Of a stretch of 64,000 nucleotides of DNA, positions 1 to 10,372 are shown piece by piece (position 1 is the first letter of the stretch; every line of letters starts with the position of its first letter). The stretch lies in contig NZ_JACCBM010000001.1 of NCBI RefSeq assembly GCF_013409865.1, positions 1,550,001 to 1,614,000 of the forward strand, read 5' to 3'. This DNA comes from Herbiconiux flava (GTDB taxonomy: Bacteria; Actinomycetota; Actinomycetes; Actinomycetales; Microbacteriaceae). The notes under the pieces were generated by a model. It did no database searches and had not been told where the DNA came from. It saw nothing but the letters and a program-made list of their open reading frames with translations. The translations under genes were made by a program, and so were the position numbers.

Positions 1-929
<929 letters not shown>

Positions 930-983
930 CCCTCCCGACGCCTCTCCGGCGCCGCCTCACCGGTGGTGTCGGAGGGGTATCGA

Positions 984-989
984 TAGGAT
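984..989 (+). promoter_or_regulatory. -10 element TAGGAT before guaB3
   Basis: TAGGAT sits 5 nt before the GTG at 995 and 8 nt before the ATG at 998. This places the predicted transcription start on or next to the start codon. No purine-rich ribosome binding site lies between them, so the transcript is probably leaderless. Confidence 0.5.
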
Positions 990-994
990 GGGGT

Positions 995-2116
995 GTGATG
1001 GAAATTGAGATTGGGCGCGCCAAGCGCGGGCGCCGCGTGTACTCGTTCGACGACATCGCGGTGGTGCCGTCGCGGCGCACGCGCGATCCCGAGGACGTGT
1101 CGACGACGTGGTCGATCGACGCGTACCACTTCGACATCCCGGTGCTCGCCGCACCGATGGACTCGGTGGTCTCGCCCCAGACCGCCATCATGATCGGTCA
1201 GCTCGGCGGCGTCGGCGTGCTCGACCTCGAGGGCGTCTGGACGCGGTACGAGAACCCCGAGCCGCTGCTCGAGGAGATCCGCAACCTGCCCGAGGGCGGG
1301 TCCACCGAGCGCATGCAGGAGATCTACGCCGAGCCGATCAAGCCCGAGCTCGTCACCGCACGACTGGCGGAGATCCGCGCATCCGGAGTCACCGTCGCCG
1401 GCGCCCTGTCGCCGCAGCGCACCCAGGAGCTGTACGAGACGGTGGTCGCCGCCGGTGTCGACCTGTTCGTCATCCGTGGCACGACCGTCTCCGCCGAGCA
1501 CGTCTCGAAGAACTCCGAGCCGCTGAACCTGAAGAAGTTCATCTACGAGCTCGACGTGCCCGTGATCGTGGGCGGCGCCGCCACCTACACCGCGGCGCTC
1601 CACCTCATGCGCACCGGTGCGGCCGGCGTGCTCGTCGGCTTCGGCGGCGGCGCGGCCTCCACCACCCGTGCGACGCTCGGCATCCACGCCCCGATGGCCA
1701 CGGCCGTCGCCGACGTGGCCGGCGCCCGCCGCGACTACATGGACGAGTCGGGCGGCCGCTACGTGCACGTCATCGCCGACGGCGGCCTCGGCACGAGCGG
1801 CGACATCGTCAAGGCCATCTCGGTCGGCGCCGACGCCGTCATGCTGGGCAGTGCGCTCGCCCGCGCATCCGACGCCCCCGGAGCCGGCTGGCACTGGGGA
1901 GCCGAGGCGCACCACGCGCAGCTGCCCCGCGGCCAGCGCGTGCACGTGGGGCAGGTCGCCCCGCTCGAGCAGATCCTGTACGGCCCGTCGCCGGTCTCCG
2001 ACGGCACGGCGAACCTGATGGGCGCCCTGCGGCGCTCGATGGCGACCACCGGCTACAGCGACCTCAAGGAATTCCAGCGGGTCGAAGTGGTTGTCGCCCC
2101 GTACCGGGTTGACTAG
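995..2116 (+). CDS. guaB3: GuaB3 family IMP dehydrogenase-related protein
   Basis: A 373-residue protein of the IMPDH/GMP reductase superfamily, without the CBS insert. The N-terminus MEIEIGRAKRGRR and the FDDIAVVPSRRTRDPEDV stretch are typical of the GuaB3 branch. The barrel phosphate motifs are present (IADGGLGTSGDIVKA near residues 256-270; GADAVMLGS). The catalytic loop, GSICTTR in true IMPDH, reads GGGAASTTR near residues 215-223, and the whole protein contains no cysteine. The covalent E-XMP mechanism is therefore not available. GuaB3 proteins of cyanobacteria act on IMP; the role of the actinobacterial branch is, to my knowledge, not settled. Start is GTG 995 or ATG 998. It lies between guaB and glpD on the same strand and has its own -10 box. 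Confidence 0.9.
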   Translation: MMEIEIGRAKRGRRVYSFDDIAVVPSRRTRDPEDVSTTWSIDAYHFDIPVLAAPMDSVVSPQTAIMIGQLGGVGVLDLEGVWTRYENPEPLLEEIRNLPEGGSTERMQEIYAEPIKPELVTARLAEIRASGVTVAGALSPQRTQELYETVVAAGVDLFVIRGTTVSAEHVSKNSEPLNLKKFIYELDVPVIVGGAATYTAALHLMRTGAAGVLVGFGGGAASTTRATLGIHAPMATAVADVAGARRDYMDESGGRYVHVIADGGLGTSGDIVKAISVGADAVMLGSALARASDAPGAGWHWGAEAHHAQLPRGQRVHVGQVAPLEQILYGPSPVSDGTANLMGALRRSMATTGYSDLKEFQRVEVVVAPYRVD

Positions 2117-2137
2117 CGTGAAGAGGGACGCTAAGAG
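2109..2137 (+). promoter_or_regulatory. Predicted promoter of glpD
   Basis: TTGACT at 2109-2114 and TAAGAG at 2132-2137 are separated by 17 bp. The -35 box overlaps the guaB3 stop codon. The transcript would start near 2144 and include the AAGGAGAG ribosome binding site at 2153-2160. Confidence 0.45.
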
Positions 2138-2165
2138 CGACTAGCTCGGCACCAAGGAGAGTCCC

Positions 2166-3896
2166 ATGGCCACGACGACGTCGGTATCGCACTCCACGAA
2201 GATCGGGCCCGACGAACGTCGGGACGCGATCGCCTCGCTGAAGGACAAAGAGCTCGACATCCTCGTGGTCGGCGGTGGCATCGTCGGGACGGGTGCTGCG
2301 CTGGATGCCGTGACCCGCGGGCTGCGCACCGGGATGGTCGAGGCGCGGGACTGGGCATCCGGAACCTCGAGCCGGTCGTCGAAGCTCGTGCACGGCGGCA
2401 TCCGCTACCTCGAGCAGCTCGACTTCCGTCTGGTGCGTGAGGCGCTGATCGAGCGCGGGCTGCTGCTGCAGCGCATCGCGCCGCACCTCGTGAAGCCCGT
2501 GCGCTTCCTCTACCCCCTGAACAAGCGCGTGATCGAGCGGGCCTACATCGGCGCCGGCATGCTGCTCTACGACATCTTCAGCTACTCCGGCGGCCGCCCG
2601 CCCGGGGTGCCGCATCACCGCCACCTCTCGCGCAAGCAGGTGCAGGAGCTGATGCCGAGCCTCGCGAAGGACGCGCTGATCGGCGGCATCACCTACTACG
2701 ACGCTCAGGTCGACGACGCCCGCTACGTCTCGAGCCTCGCCCGCACGGCCGCCTCCTACGGCGCCCACGTGGCCAGCCGGGTGCAGGTCGAGGGCTTCAT
2801 CAAGGTGGGCGAGCGGGTCGTCGGCGTGCACGCGCATGATCTCGAGACGGGTGAGAAGTTCGACATCCGCGCCAAGCAGGTCGTGAACGCGACCGGCGTC
2901 TGGACCGACGAGACCCAGGCGATGGTGGGGGAGCGCGGGCAGTTCAAGGTGCGGGCCTCCAAGGGCATCCACCTCGTGGTGCCGCGCGACCGTTTCCAGG
3001 GCCAGTCGGGGCTGCTGCTGCGCACCGAGAAGAGCGTGCTGTTCGTCATCCCGTGGGGCCGGCACTGGCTGATCGGCACCACCGACACCGACTGGACCCT
3101 CGACAAGGCGCACCCGGCCGCGACCGCCGCCGACATCGACTACCTGCTCGAGCACGTGAACAAGGTGCTCGCCGTGCCGCTGACCCGGGAGGACGTGGAG
3201 GGCGTGTTCGCCGGCCTCCGCCCGCTGCTCGCCGGCGAGAGCGACCAGACCTCGAAGCTGTCGCGCGAGCACCTCGTCGCGCACTCGGTGCCAGGCCTCG
3301 TGGTGATCGCGGGGGGCAAGTGGACGACCTACCGCGTGATGGCGAAGGACGCCATCGACGCGGCCGTCTCCGCGCTCGACGGGAAGATCTCGCCGTCGGT
3401 CACGCAGGACATCGCGCTGCTCGGCGCCGAGGGGTACAAGGCGGCCTGGAACAAGCGCGACAAGATCGCCCGCCGGTTCGGCGTGCATCCGGTGCGAATC
3501 GAGCACCTGCTGAACCGCTACGGCACGCTGACGGATGAGCTGCTGGGCCTGATCGCCGAGGATCCGTCGCTCGCCGAGCCGCTGCCCGGCGCCGACGACT
3601 ACATCGCGGCCGAGGTCGTCTACGCGGCCTCGCACGAGAGCGCGCTGCACCTCGACGACGTGCTCGCCCGGCGCACCCGCATCTCGATCGAGGCGTGGGA
3701 CCGCGGGGTCTCGGCCGCACCGGTCGCCGCCCGCCTGATGGCCGGCGTGCTCGGCTGGAGCGACGAGCAGGTCGAGAAGGAGATCGCGGTCTACCTCGAG
3801 CGGGTCGAGGCCGAGCGGGCCAGCCAGCTGCAGCCCGACGACGAGTCGGCCGAGCGGGTGCGGCTCGAGGCACCCGACATCGTGAAGACCGACTGA
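2166..3896 (+). CDS. glpD: FAD-dependent glycerol-3-phosphate dehydrogenase
   Basis: Oxidises sn-glycerol 3-phosphate to dihydroxyacetone phosphate at the membrane face and passes electrons to quinones. The 576-residue length fits the GlpD/GlpA family. The FAD dinucleotide fold is at residues 31-45 (DILVVGGGIVGTGAA), followed by the family motifs SGTSSRSSKLVHGGIRYLEQ and, further on, FAGLRPLL and the C-terminal DUF1271-type helical domain. The ATG start has a strong AAGGAGAG site 5 nt upstream. The gene stands alone between guaB3 and the antiporter genes, with its own promoter and a hairpin after the stop. A glycerophosphodiesterase that would supply its substrate lies about 7.5 kb away. Confidence 0.95.
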   Translation: MATTTSVSHSTKIGPDERRDAIASLKDKELDILVVGGGIVGTGAALDAVTRGLRTGMVEARDWASGTSSRSSKLVHGGIRYLEQLDFRLVREALIERGLLLQRIAPHLVKPVRFLYPLNKRVIERAYIGAGMLLYDIFSYSGGRPPGVPHHRHLSRKQVQELMPSLAKDALIGGITYYDAQVDDARYVSSLARTAASYGAHVASRVQVEGFIKVGERVVGVHAHDLETGEKFDIRAKQVVNATGVWTDETQAMVGERGQFKVRASKGIHLVVPRDRFQGQSGLLLRTEKSVLFVIPWGRHWLIGTTDTDWTLDKAHPAATAADIDYLLEHVNKVLAVPLTREDVEGVFAGLRPLLAGESDQTSKLSREHLVAHSVPGLVVIAGGKWTTYRVMAKDAIDAAVSALDGKISPSVTQDIALLGAEGYKAAWNKRDKIARRFGVHPVRIEHLLNRYGTLTDELLGLIAEDPSLAEPLPGADDYIAAEVVYAASHESALHLDDVLARRTRISIEAWDRGVSAAPVAARLMAGVLGWSDEQVEKEIAVYLERVEAERASQLQPDDESAERVRLEAPDIVKTD

Positions 3897-3910
3897 GGGC
3901 CGGGGCCTGA

Positions 3911-3950
3911 GGGCCCGACGCGCTCCGGGTGCCTCGGGCCGTCTTCTCCT
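3911..3950 (+). terminator. Predicted terminator after glpD
   Basis: The arms GGCCCGA (3912-3918) and TCGGGCC (3934-3940) form a stem followed by the T-rich GTCTTCTCCT, 15 nt after the glpD stop. Confidence 0.5.
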
Positions 3951-4010
3951 GCACGGATGCGCCCTGTGCGAACAGTGTCCCCAGGCGACGGGCTCCGGAT
4001 GCCCCTCCAC

Positions 4011-4016
4011 TAAACT
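4011..4016 (+). promoter_or_regulatory. -10 element TAAACT before the antiporter operon
   Basis: TAAACT within ccacTAAACTggga resembles the -10 box of icd in this window. It lies 49 nt before the ATG at 4066. No clear -35 box is visible 17 bp upstream. Confidence 0.4.
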
Positions 4017-4065
4017 GGGAGCACCGACGGGCGCGTGCCCGCGGTGAGCCCAGGAGGAGACGGCC

Positions 4066-4596
4066 ATGGTCGACGTGAAGCGAGTGAAGCTTCCCGGAGT
4101 CGGAGTGCTGCACACCTTCGTGACGAGCGACGGCGGCAAGGTCGGCGTCATCGCGCACCGCTCGGGCCACAGCGACCTGATCAGCTTCAGCGACGACGAG
4201 GACGGCGACGCCACGAAGGTGTCCCTCCGCCTCTCCGACGACGAGGCCCACACCCTCGCCGAGCTGCTCGGCGGCACCCAGATCACCGAGTCGCTGACGG
4301 CGCTCGACCAGATCCCGGGCCTCAGCATCGACTGGTTCACGGTCGACTACGAGGACCACATCGCCGGCCAGCCCCTCGGCAGCCCGGCCGATCGCGGCAT
4401 CGCCGGCCTCACGGTCGTCGCCGTCGTGCGCGGAGACTCCGCGAACCCCGCCCCCGCCCCCGACTTCAAGGTCTTCCCCGGCGACACGCTCGTGGTCGCC
4501 GGCTCCCCGGAGAAGGTCGCCAAGGCGTTCGCCTTCTTCCGCACCGGTGAGCTGAAGGCGAAAGCAGGAGTCGTCGACGGTCCGCCCGGAAGCTGA
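4066..4596 (+). CDS. Cation:proton antiporter regulatory subunit (TrkA-C domain)
   Basis: A 176-residue soluble protein that probably gates the antiporter encoded directly downstream, as KhtT does for KhtU. The C-terminal half (about residues 85-165) is an RCK_C/TrkA-C fold. It has the characteristic AGLTVVAVVRGDSANPAPAP and PGDTLVVAGSPEKVAKAFAFF stretches, where ligand or ion sensing usually resides. The N-terminal half is an acidic KhtT-type domain. The ATG has AGGAGGA 7 nt upstream. The stop is 8 bp from the antiporter start, so the two are co-transcribed and probably form a complex. The transported ion (K+ or Na+) cannot be told from sequence. Confidence 0.85.
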   Translation: MVDVKRVKLPGVGVLHTFVTSDGGKVGVIAHRSGHSDLISFSDDEDGDATKVSLRLSDDEAHTLAELLGGTQITESLTALDQIPGLSIDWFTVDYEDHIAGQPLGSPADRGIAGLTVVAVVRGDSANPAPAPDFKVFPGDTLVVAGSPEKVAKAFAFFRTGELKAKAGVVDGPPGS

Positions 4597-4604
4597 GCGG
4601 CCCC

Positions 4605-6200
4605 GTGCATCTCGGCCCCGACCTCCTCGTCCTCGGCGTCCTCTTCGTCCTCGCCTACGTCCTCGGGCGGCTCGGCAAGCAGATCGGCCTGCCCGCCATC
4701 CCGATCTACATGGTCGTGGGGCTCTTGGCGAGCCCGTACTTCGGCTGGTTCCCGATCGACTTCGTGCACGGGGAGTACATCGAGCTGATCGCGGTCTTCG
4801 GGCTGATCCTGCTGCTGTTCAACCTGGGGCTCGAGTTCGACCTCGACGAGTTCGTCGGCAACGCGGGCAAGCTGATCATCTCGGGCGGCTCGTACATCGC
4901 CATCAACATGGTGGTGGGCTTCGCGTTCGGTTTCCTCGTGGGCTGGGGCACGCGTGAGGCGCTGATCATCGCGGGCATCACGGCGACCTCCTCGAGCGCC
5001 ATCGTCACGAAGCTCCTGATCGAGCTGAACCGGCTGGCGAACCGAGAGACGCCGATGATCCTGGGTGTCACCGTCGTCGAGGACGTGTTCATCGCGATCT
5101 ACCTCGCCATCGTGTCGGTCGTGCTCTCCGGCGAGACGGAGATCTGGCCGGTGGTCGGCAAGCTCGGCATCTCGTTCCTCTTCCTCGTCGTGATGTTCAC
5201 GGCCGCCCGCTGGGGCGGGCGGTTCGTCTCGCGCATCTTCCGCACGAAGGACGACGAGCTCTTCACGATCCTGTTCTTCGGGCTCGCCATCATGTTCGGC
5301 GGCCTGGGCGAGATCCTCGGGGTGACGGATGCGATCGGCGCGTTCCTGATCGGGCTCGTGCTGGGCGCGACCCGCTACCGCAACCGCATCGAGCACATCG
5401 CCATCCCGTTGCGCGACGTGTTCGGCGCCTTCTTCTTCCTCAACTTCGGGCTGGGGCTCGACCCCTCGAAGTTCCCCGAGGTGATCGTGCCGGTGCTCGC
5501 GGCGGTCGGCATGACGGTGGCGCTCAACATCGTGGCCGGGCAGTTCGTGGCCTGGCTGAACGGGCTCGGGCCGCAGGCGGGCATCAACACCACCGCGATC
5601 CTGCAGAACCGGGGGGAGTTCGCGCTCATCCTGGCGACACTCGCCCTCGGAGCGGGGCTCGACGAGCGCATCCAGCCGTTCGCCGGTCTGTACGTGCTGA
5701 TCATGGCGATCATGGGGCCGATCCTCGCGGTGAACTCCGAGCGGATCGGGTCGGTGGTTCTGGGCACGAAGCGCAAGAAGGCGCGGGCGGCGGCTGCGGC
5801 TGCAGCCTCGCTCGGCGCGCCGCCGGCGGGTGGGTCCGGGTCGTCGGTCGCCGGCGCGGCGCGCGCGACGCGCCCGACGGGTGACCTCGAACGCGACGAG
5901 GCCATCGCCCTGATGGAGGCGGCGACGGCCGGAGCGGGTGGCGTCGCCGCGGCGGGTGGCGCGGGCCGCGCATCCGGAACCACCGTCGAGTCGGCGGGCG
6001 ACGAGCAGTTCGACGACGACCGGGCGGCCGCGAACGCCCTCGACAGCGACTACGACGACTACGACACCTCGCTCCGGCCCGGTCGCGGCGACGACGACGC
6101 CTACGGCTCGTCGGGCGACCCGGGGATCGACCGGCTGATCGAGCAGGCGATGCTGCAGTCCGACGACGAGAGCCCCCGAGCGAGAGACAGCGAGTATTGA
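4605..6200 (+). CDS. Cation:proton antiporter, CPA2 family membrane subunit
   Basis: A 531-residue protein whose first 385 residues carry about 12 hydrophobic segments of the Na+/H+ exchanger fold. These begin PDLLVLGVLFVLAYVLGRLGKQIGLP and include ITATSSSAIVTKLL and the discontinuous-helix segment DAIGAFLIGLVLGATRYR. It resembles KefB/KhtU-type K+ exporters but lacks a fused RCK domain; that function is in the preceding gene. The last 140 residues are a low-complexity Ala/Gly/Asp-rich cytoplasmic tail with no recognisable domain. The start is GTG 4605. The stop overlaps the following gene by 4 bp (TTGA), so the operon appears to continue into SURF1. Confidence 0.87.
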   Translation: MHLGPDLLVLGVLFVLAYVLGRLGKQIGLPAIPIYMVVGLLASPYFGWFPIDFVHGEYIELIAVFGLILLLFNLGLEFDLDEFVGNAGKLIISGGSYIAINMVVGFAFGFLVGWGTREALIIAGITATSSSAIVTKLLIELNRLANRETPMILGVTVVEDVFIAIYLAIVSVVLSGETEIWPVVGKLGISFLFLVVMFTAARWGGRFVSRIFRTKDDELFTILFFGLAIMFGGLGEILGVTDAIGAFLIGLVLGATRYRNRIEHIAIPLRDVFGAFFFLNFGLGLDPSKFPEVIVPVLAAVGMTVALNIVAGQFVAWLNGLGPQAGINTTAILQNRGEFALILATLALGAGLDERIQPFAGLYVLIMAIMGPILAVNSERIGSVVLGTKRKKARAAAAAAASLGAPPAGGSGSSVAGAARATRPTGDLERDEAIALMEAATAGAGGVAAAGGAGRASGTTVESAGDEQFDDDRAAANALDSDYDDYDTSLRPGRGDDDAYGSSGDPGIDRLIEQAMLQSDDESPRARDSEY

Positions 6201-7048
6201 GCACCACCGGCACCCCGGCCAGCACCGGAACCCCCGCCCGCCCGACCCTCGGCGGCGTCATGCGGCGTCCGCGCTGGATCGCGACGCTGCTGCTGGCCCT
6301 CGCGGTCGCGGCCGGCTTCGCAGCCCTCGGGCAGTGGCAGCTCGACCGCGCGGTGTCCACCGGCACCTCGGTGAACGACGCCACCGAGACGGTGCTGCCG
6401 CTCGCGCAGATCGCGACCCCCCAGCAGGCCGTGATCGAGAAGCAGGCCGCCCAGCGCGCCGAGGTGACCGGTGTGTTCGTGCCGTCGGGCTTCGACTACA
6501 TCGCCGACCGGCTGAACGACGGAGCGCCGGGCTACTGGGTGATCGGGCAGGTGCAGGTCGCCGACGAGCCCGACACCTATCTGGCGGTGGCCCTCGGCTG
6601 GACCGAGTCGGAAGACGAGGCGAGGGCGACCGCCACGGCGCTGGCCGAGTCGGGCTCGACGACGCCCGAGCAGATCGTCGGCCGTTACCTGCCGACCGAG
6701 GGGCCGGTCGCCCCGCAGCCGTCGGCCGGAACCTCGCTCGACGGCGGCCCGCTCTCCACCACGATGTCGGTCTCCGAGCTGATCAACCGGTGGTCGCAGT
6801 TCGACGAGGCGGCCGAGGTCTACGGCGGCTACCTCGTGCTCGACACGGCCCCCCAGCCGCTCGCCCTGATCGACTCCCCGGAGCCCGACCGCTCGGTGCA
6901 GCTGAACTGGCTGAACATCTTCTACGCGGCCGAGTGGGTGGTGTTCGCGGGCTTCGCCATCTACCTCTGGTACCGGCTCGTGCGCGACGCCCTGGAGCGC
7001 GAGCTGGAAGAGCTCGACGAGTCGCTCGCCCCGGACGGGCGCGGGTAG
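6197..7048 (+). CDS. SURF1 family cytochrome c oxidase assembly protein
   Basis: A 283-residue protein with the SURF1 layout: an N-terminal membrane helix (RWIATLLLALAVAAGFAALG, residues 20-39) directly followed by the family motif GQWQLDRA, a large extracytoplasmic domain, and a C-terminal helix (IFYAAEWVVFAGFAIYLWYRL, about 238-258). SURF1 proteins assist haem insertion and assembly of the aa3 cytochrome oxidase. The start is TTG 6197, which overlaps the antiporter stop by 4 nt. No oxidase genes are near, so the role rests on family membership. Confidence 0.88.
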   Translation: MSTTGTPASTGTPARPTLGGVMRRPRWIATLLLALAVAAGFAALGQWQLDRAVSTGTSVNDATETVLPLAQIATPQQAVIEKQAAQRAEVTGVFVPSGFDYIADRLNDGAPGYWVIGQVQVADEPDTYLAVALGWTESEDEARATATALAESGSTTPEQIVGRYLPTEGPVAPQPSAGTSLDGGPLSTTMSVSELINRWSQFDEAAEVYGGYLVLDTAPQPLALIDSPEPDRSVQLNWLNIFYAAEWVVFAGFAIYLWYRLVRDALERELEELDESLAPDGRG

Positions 7049-7051
7049 GCT
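7046..7051 (+). promoter_or_regulatory. -10 element TAGGCT, leaderless start of the DUF3817 gene
   Basis: TAGGCT overlaps the SURF1 stop codon and ends 6 nt before ATG 7058. There is no ribosome binding site in between, so the transcript very likely begins at the ATG. Confidence 0.55.
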
Positions 7052-7057
7052 GGATCC

Positions 7058-7502
7058 ATGGCACTCGCACCCAAACCGAAGGACTTCCCCCGCATCCGCG
7101 GTGCGCTGAAGTTCTACCAGGTCGCCTCGATCATCACCGGTGTGCTGCTGCTCCTGCTCTGCATCGAGATGCTGCTGAAGTACTCCCCGCTGGGCCTCGA
7201 GGTCGAGCTCGGCGGGCGCAACGGGCTGCTCGCCCTGGTACCCGACGGCACGGTCACCGCGGTGAACCTGAGCACGGGCATCCTGATCGTGCACGGCTGG
7301 TTCTACGTCGTCTACCTCTTCTCCGACTTCCGTCTGTGGAGCCTCATGCGCTGGCCGTTCCTGCGGTTCGTGCTGATCGCGCTCGGAGGCGTCATCCCCT
7401 TCCTCTCCTTCTTCCTCGAGGGGCGCATCGCCCGCGAGGTGAAGACCTACCTCGCCACCCGTGAAGCGGAGCTGGCGAAAAACGACATCGTGGAGGCATC
7501 CC

Positions 7503-7507
<5 letters not shown>
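7058..7507 (+). CDS. DUF3817 domain membrane protein
   Basis: A 149-residue protein with three hydrophobic segments: about residues 22-42 ([17 protein letters not shown]), 78-96 ([17 protein letters not shown]) and 104-125 ([24 protein letters not shown]). This is the DUF3817 fold, an integral membrane domain of unknown function often encoded beside guaA in actinobacteria. It ends in a charged tail. The stop codon overlaps the probable guaA start (ATTAG), so translation of guaA is probably coupled to it. The start is leaderless (see the -10 box at 7046). Confidence 0.85.
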
Positions 7508-9131
<1,624 letters not shown>

Positions 9132-9174
9132 TCCCACCGGGAGCCTGCGAGCCGGAGTGATCCGATTCGCACGA

Positions 9175-9234
9175 GAGCCCCTCCGGACGACCCGTCGAGC
9201 CACTCAGGCTCCGGCCTGGTCGCCGGAGGGGCTC
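9175..9234. terminator. Bidirectional terminator between guaA and the acyltransferase gene
   Basis: The perfect 12-bp arms GAGCCCCTCCGG (9175-9186) and CCGGAGGGGCTC (9223-9234) are separated by 36 nt and followed on the plus strand by TTCC. The structure contains the stop codon of the leftward gene (9204-9206), so it probably serves both convergent genes. Confidence 0.65.
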
Positions 9235-10343
9235 TTCCGTCGTCGGGGCCACGGGCGGTGCGTGGTCAGGCGGCTGAAGACCCACTCCAGCGGCCCCTGC
9301 GTGAAGACGAGCTTCCACGCGCAGGCCAGCACCAGCGACGGGATGGCGAACACGAAGAACAGCGGCACCGACTGCCAGCCGAGCCACTCCTCGTGCGGCA
9401 CGAGCTCCACGGCGACGGCGATCCCGATGATCTGCGCCGTGTAGATCGTGAGCGGCATCGAGCCGACGGCCCGGAGCGGCCAGAGCACGCCCCGCGAGAC
9501 GAGCCGGACGCGAGCGGCCGCCGAGTCGGTCAGCCAGACGAGCAGCCCGATCAGCGCGACCGCGAGCCCGCCCGAGGCGATCACCTCGGCGGTGGTGTCG
9601 TCGTGCGCGAGCACCGGCGCGCCGAGCGCCTCGGGGACGGTGTAGCCGAGCACCGCCGCCAGCCCGCCCGCGGCGACGAGCACGTACTGGGTGCGGCGGC
9701 TCCGCAGATCCGAGCGGGCGATCAGGATGCCGACGGCCAGGTAGGCGAGCCAGACGGGTGCCGGGTACGCGTCGATCAGCCAGCGCACCGGGAAGTAGGC
9801 CCAGGGGCTCTCGAACGCGGTCGCGGTCGCGCCCGTCGTGCCCTCGATGGCCGTGCCGATCGTCTCGACCAGCCACGGGCCGCCCAGCGCTGCGGCTGCG
9901 GCGACGACCGCCACCAACCAGCGCGGGGCGTAGAGCAGCGGCAGCGCCACGACGAACAGGAAGCCGTAGGTGTCGAGGATGATCGCGATCGGCGTCTGCA
10001 GGAACGTCAGCAGCACGCCGAGCACGATCAGCAGCAGGCCGCGCAGCAGCACGACGCGGGCGACGCGGCCACGGGCATCCGGAGCCGGCCGCCGGGAACC
10101 GCCGGACATCAGGCCGAGGGAGACGCCCGCGATGGTGGCGAAGAGGATGGAGGAGCGGCCGTCCCAGACGAAGTCGCCGTCGCCCTCGGGCACGGTGTGC
10201 GCGGCGAGCATGCCGAGGAGGGCGAGGCCGCGGGCGGCGTCGAGGCCGGTGAGGCGGCCGGCGGCGGTGCGGAGGCGCCTGACGGCCCCCCGGGAACGGC
10301 GAACGGGGCCGCCCTCTCGGACGACCCCGTTCGTTTCGCTGAT
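9204..10343 (-). CDS. Membrane acyltransferase, heparan-alpha-glucosaminide N-acetyltransferase-like
   Basis: A multi-pass protein of about 379 residues that opens RLTGLDAARGLALLGMLAAHT, the hallmark of the HGSNAT/DUF1624 and DUF418 membrane acyltransferases. About nine to ten hydrophobic helices follow. A conserved late segment reads GSMPLTIYTAQIIGIAVAVE. Such proteins transfer acyl groups across the membrane to sugars or cell-envelope polymers; the acceptor here is unknown. No ATG, GTG or TTG exists between the end of the upstream gene and the conserved first helix. The first ATG lies inside that helix and would remove its N-terminal half. ATC 10343, with GGAG 6 nt upstream, is the best-supported start. 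The product class is fairly sure, the start is not. Confidence 0.75.
   Translation of the reverse strand: MSETNGVVREGGPVRRSRGAVRRLRTAAGRLTGLDAARGLALLGMLAAHTVPEGDGDFVWDGRSSILFATIAGVSLGLMSGGSRRPAPDARGRVARVVLLRGLLLIVLGVLLTFLQTPIAIILDTYGFLFVVALPLLYAPRWLVAVVAAAAALGGPWLVETIGTAIEGTTGATATAFESPWAYFPVRWLIDAYPAPVWLAYLAVGILIARSDLRSRRTQYVLVAAGGLAAVLGYTVPEALGAPVLAHDDTTAEVIASGGLAVALIGLLVWLTDSAAARVRLVSRGVLWPLRAVGSMPLTIYTAQIIGIAVAVELVPHEEWLGWQSVPLFFVFAIPSLVLACAWKLVFTQGPLEWVFSRLTTHRPWPRRRKSPSGDQAGA
10300..10333 (-). terminator. Hairpin after the Bax-inhibitor gene
   Basis: The arms CGAACGGGG (10300-10308) and CCCCGTTCG (10325-10333) are exact complements. They lie 40 nt downstream of the leftward BI-1 stop and just inside the predicted acyltransferase frame. 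No T-tract follows, so it may act as an attenuator between the two genes. Confidence 0.45.
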
Positions 10344-10372
10344 GACCGGCTCCGGTTCTTCGCGGGAGAAGG

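Noticed and set aside
2064..4340. A long open frame on the minus strand covering glpD and its neighbours
   Set aside because: It is antisense to glpD and reads as Arg/His/Asp/Val-rich shadow protein, as expected at 70% G+C. No domain is visible. Similar long antisense frames across guaA, pcrA, purH and the ABC genes were rejected for the same reason.
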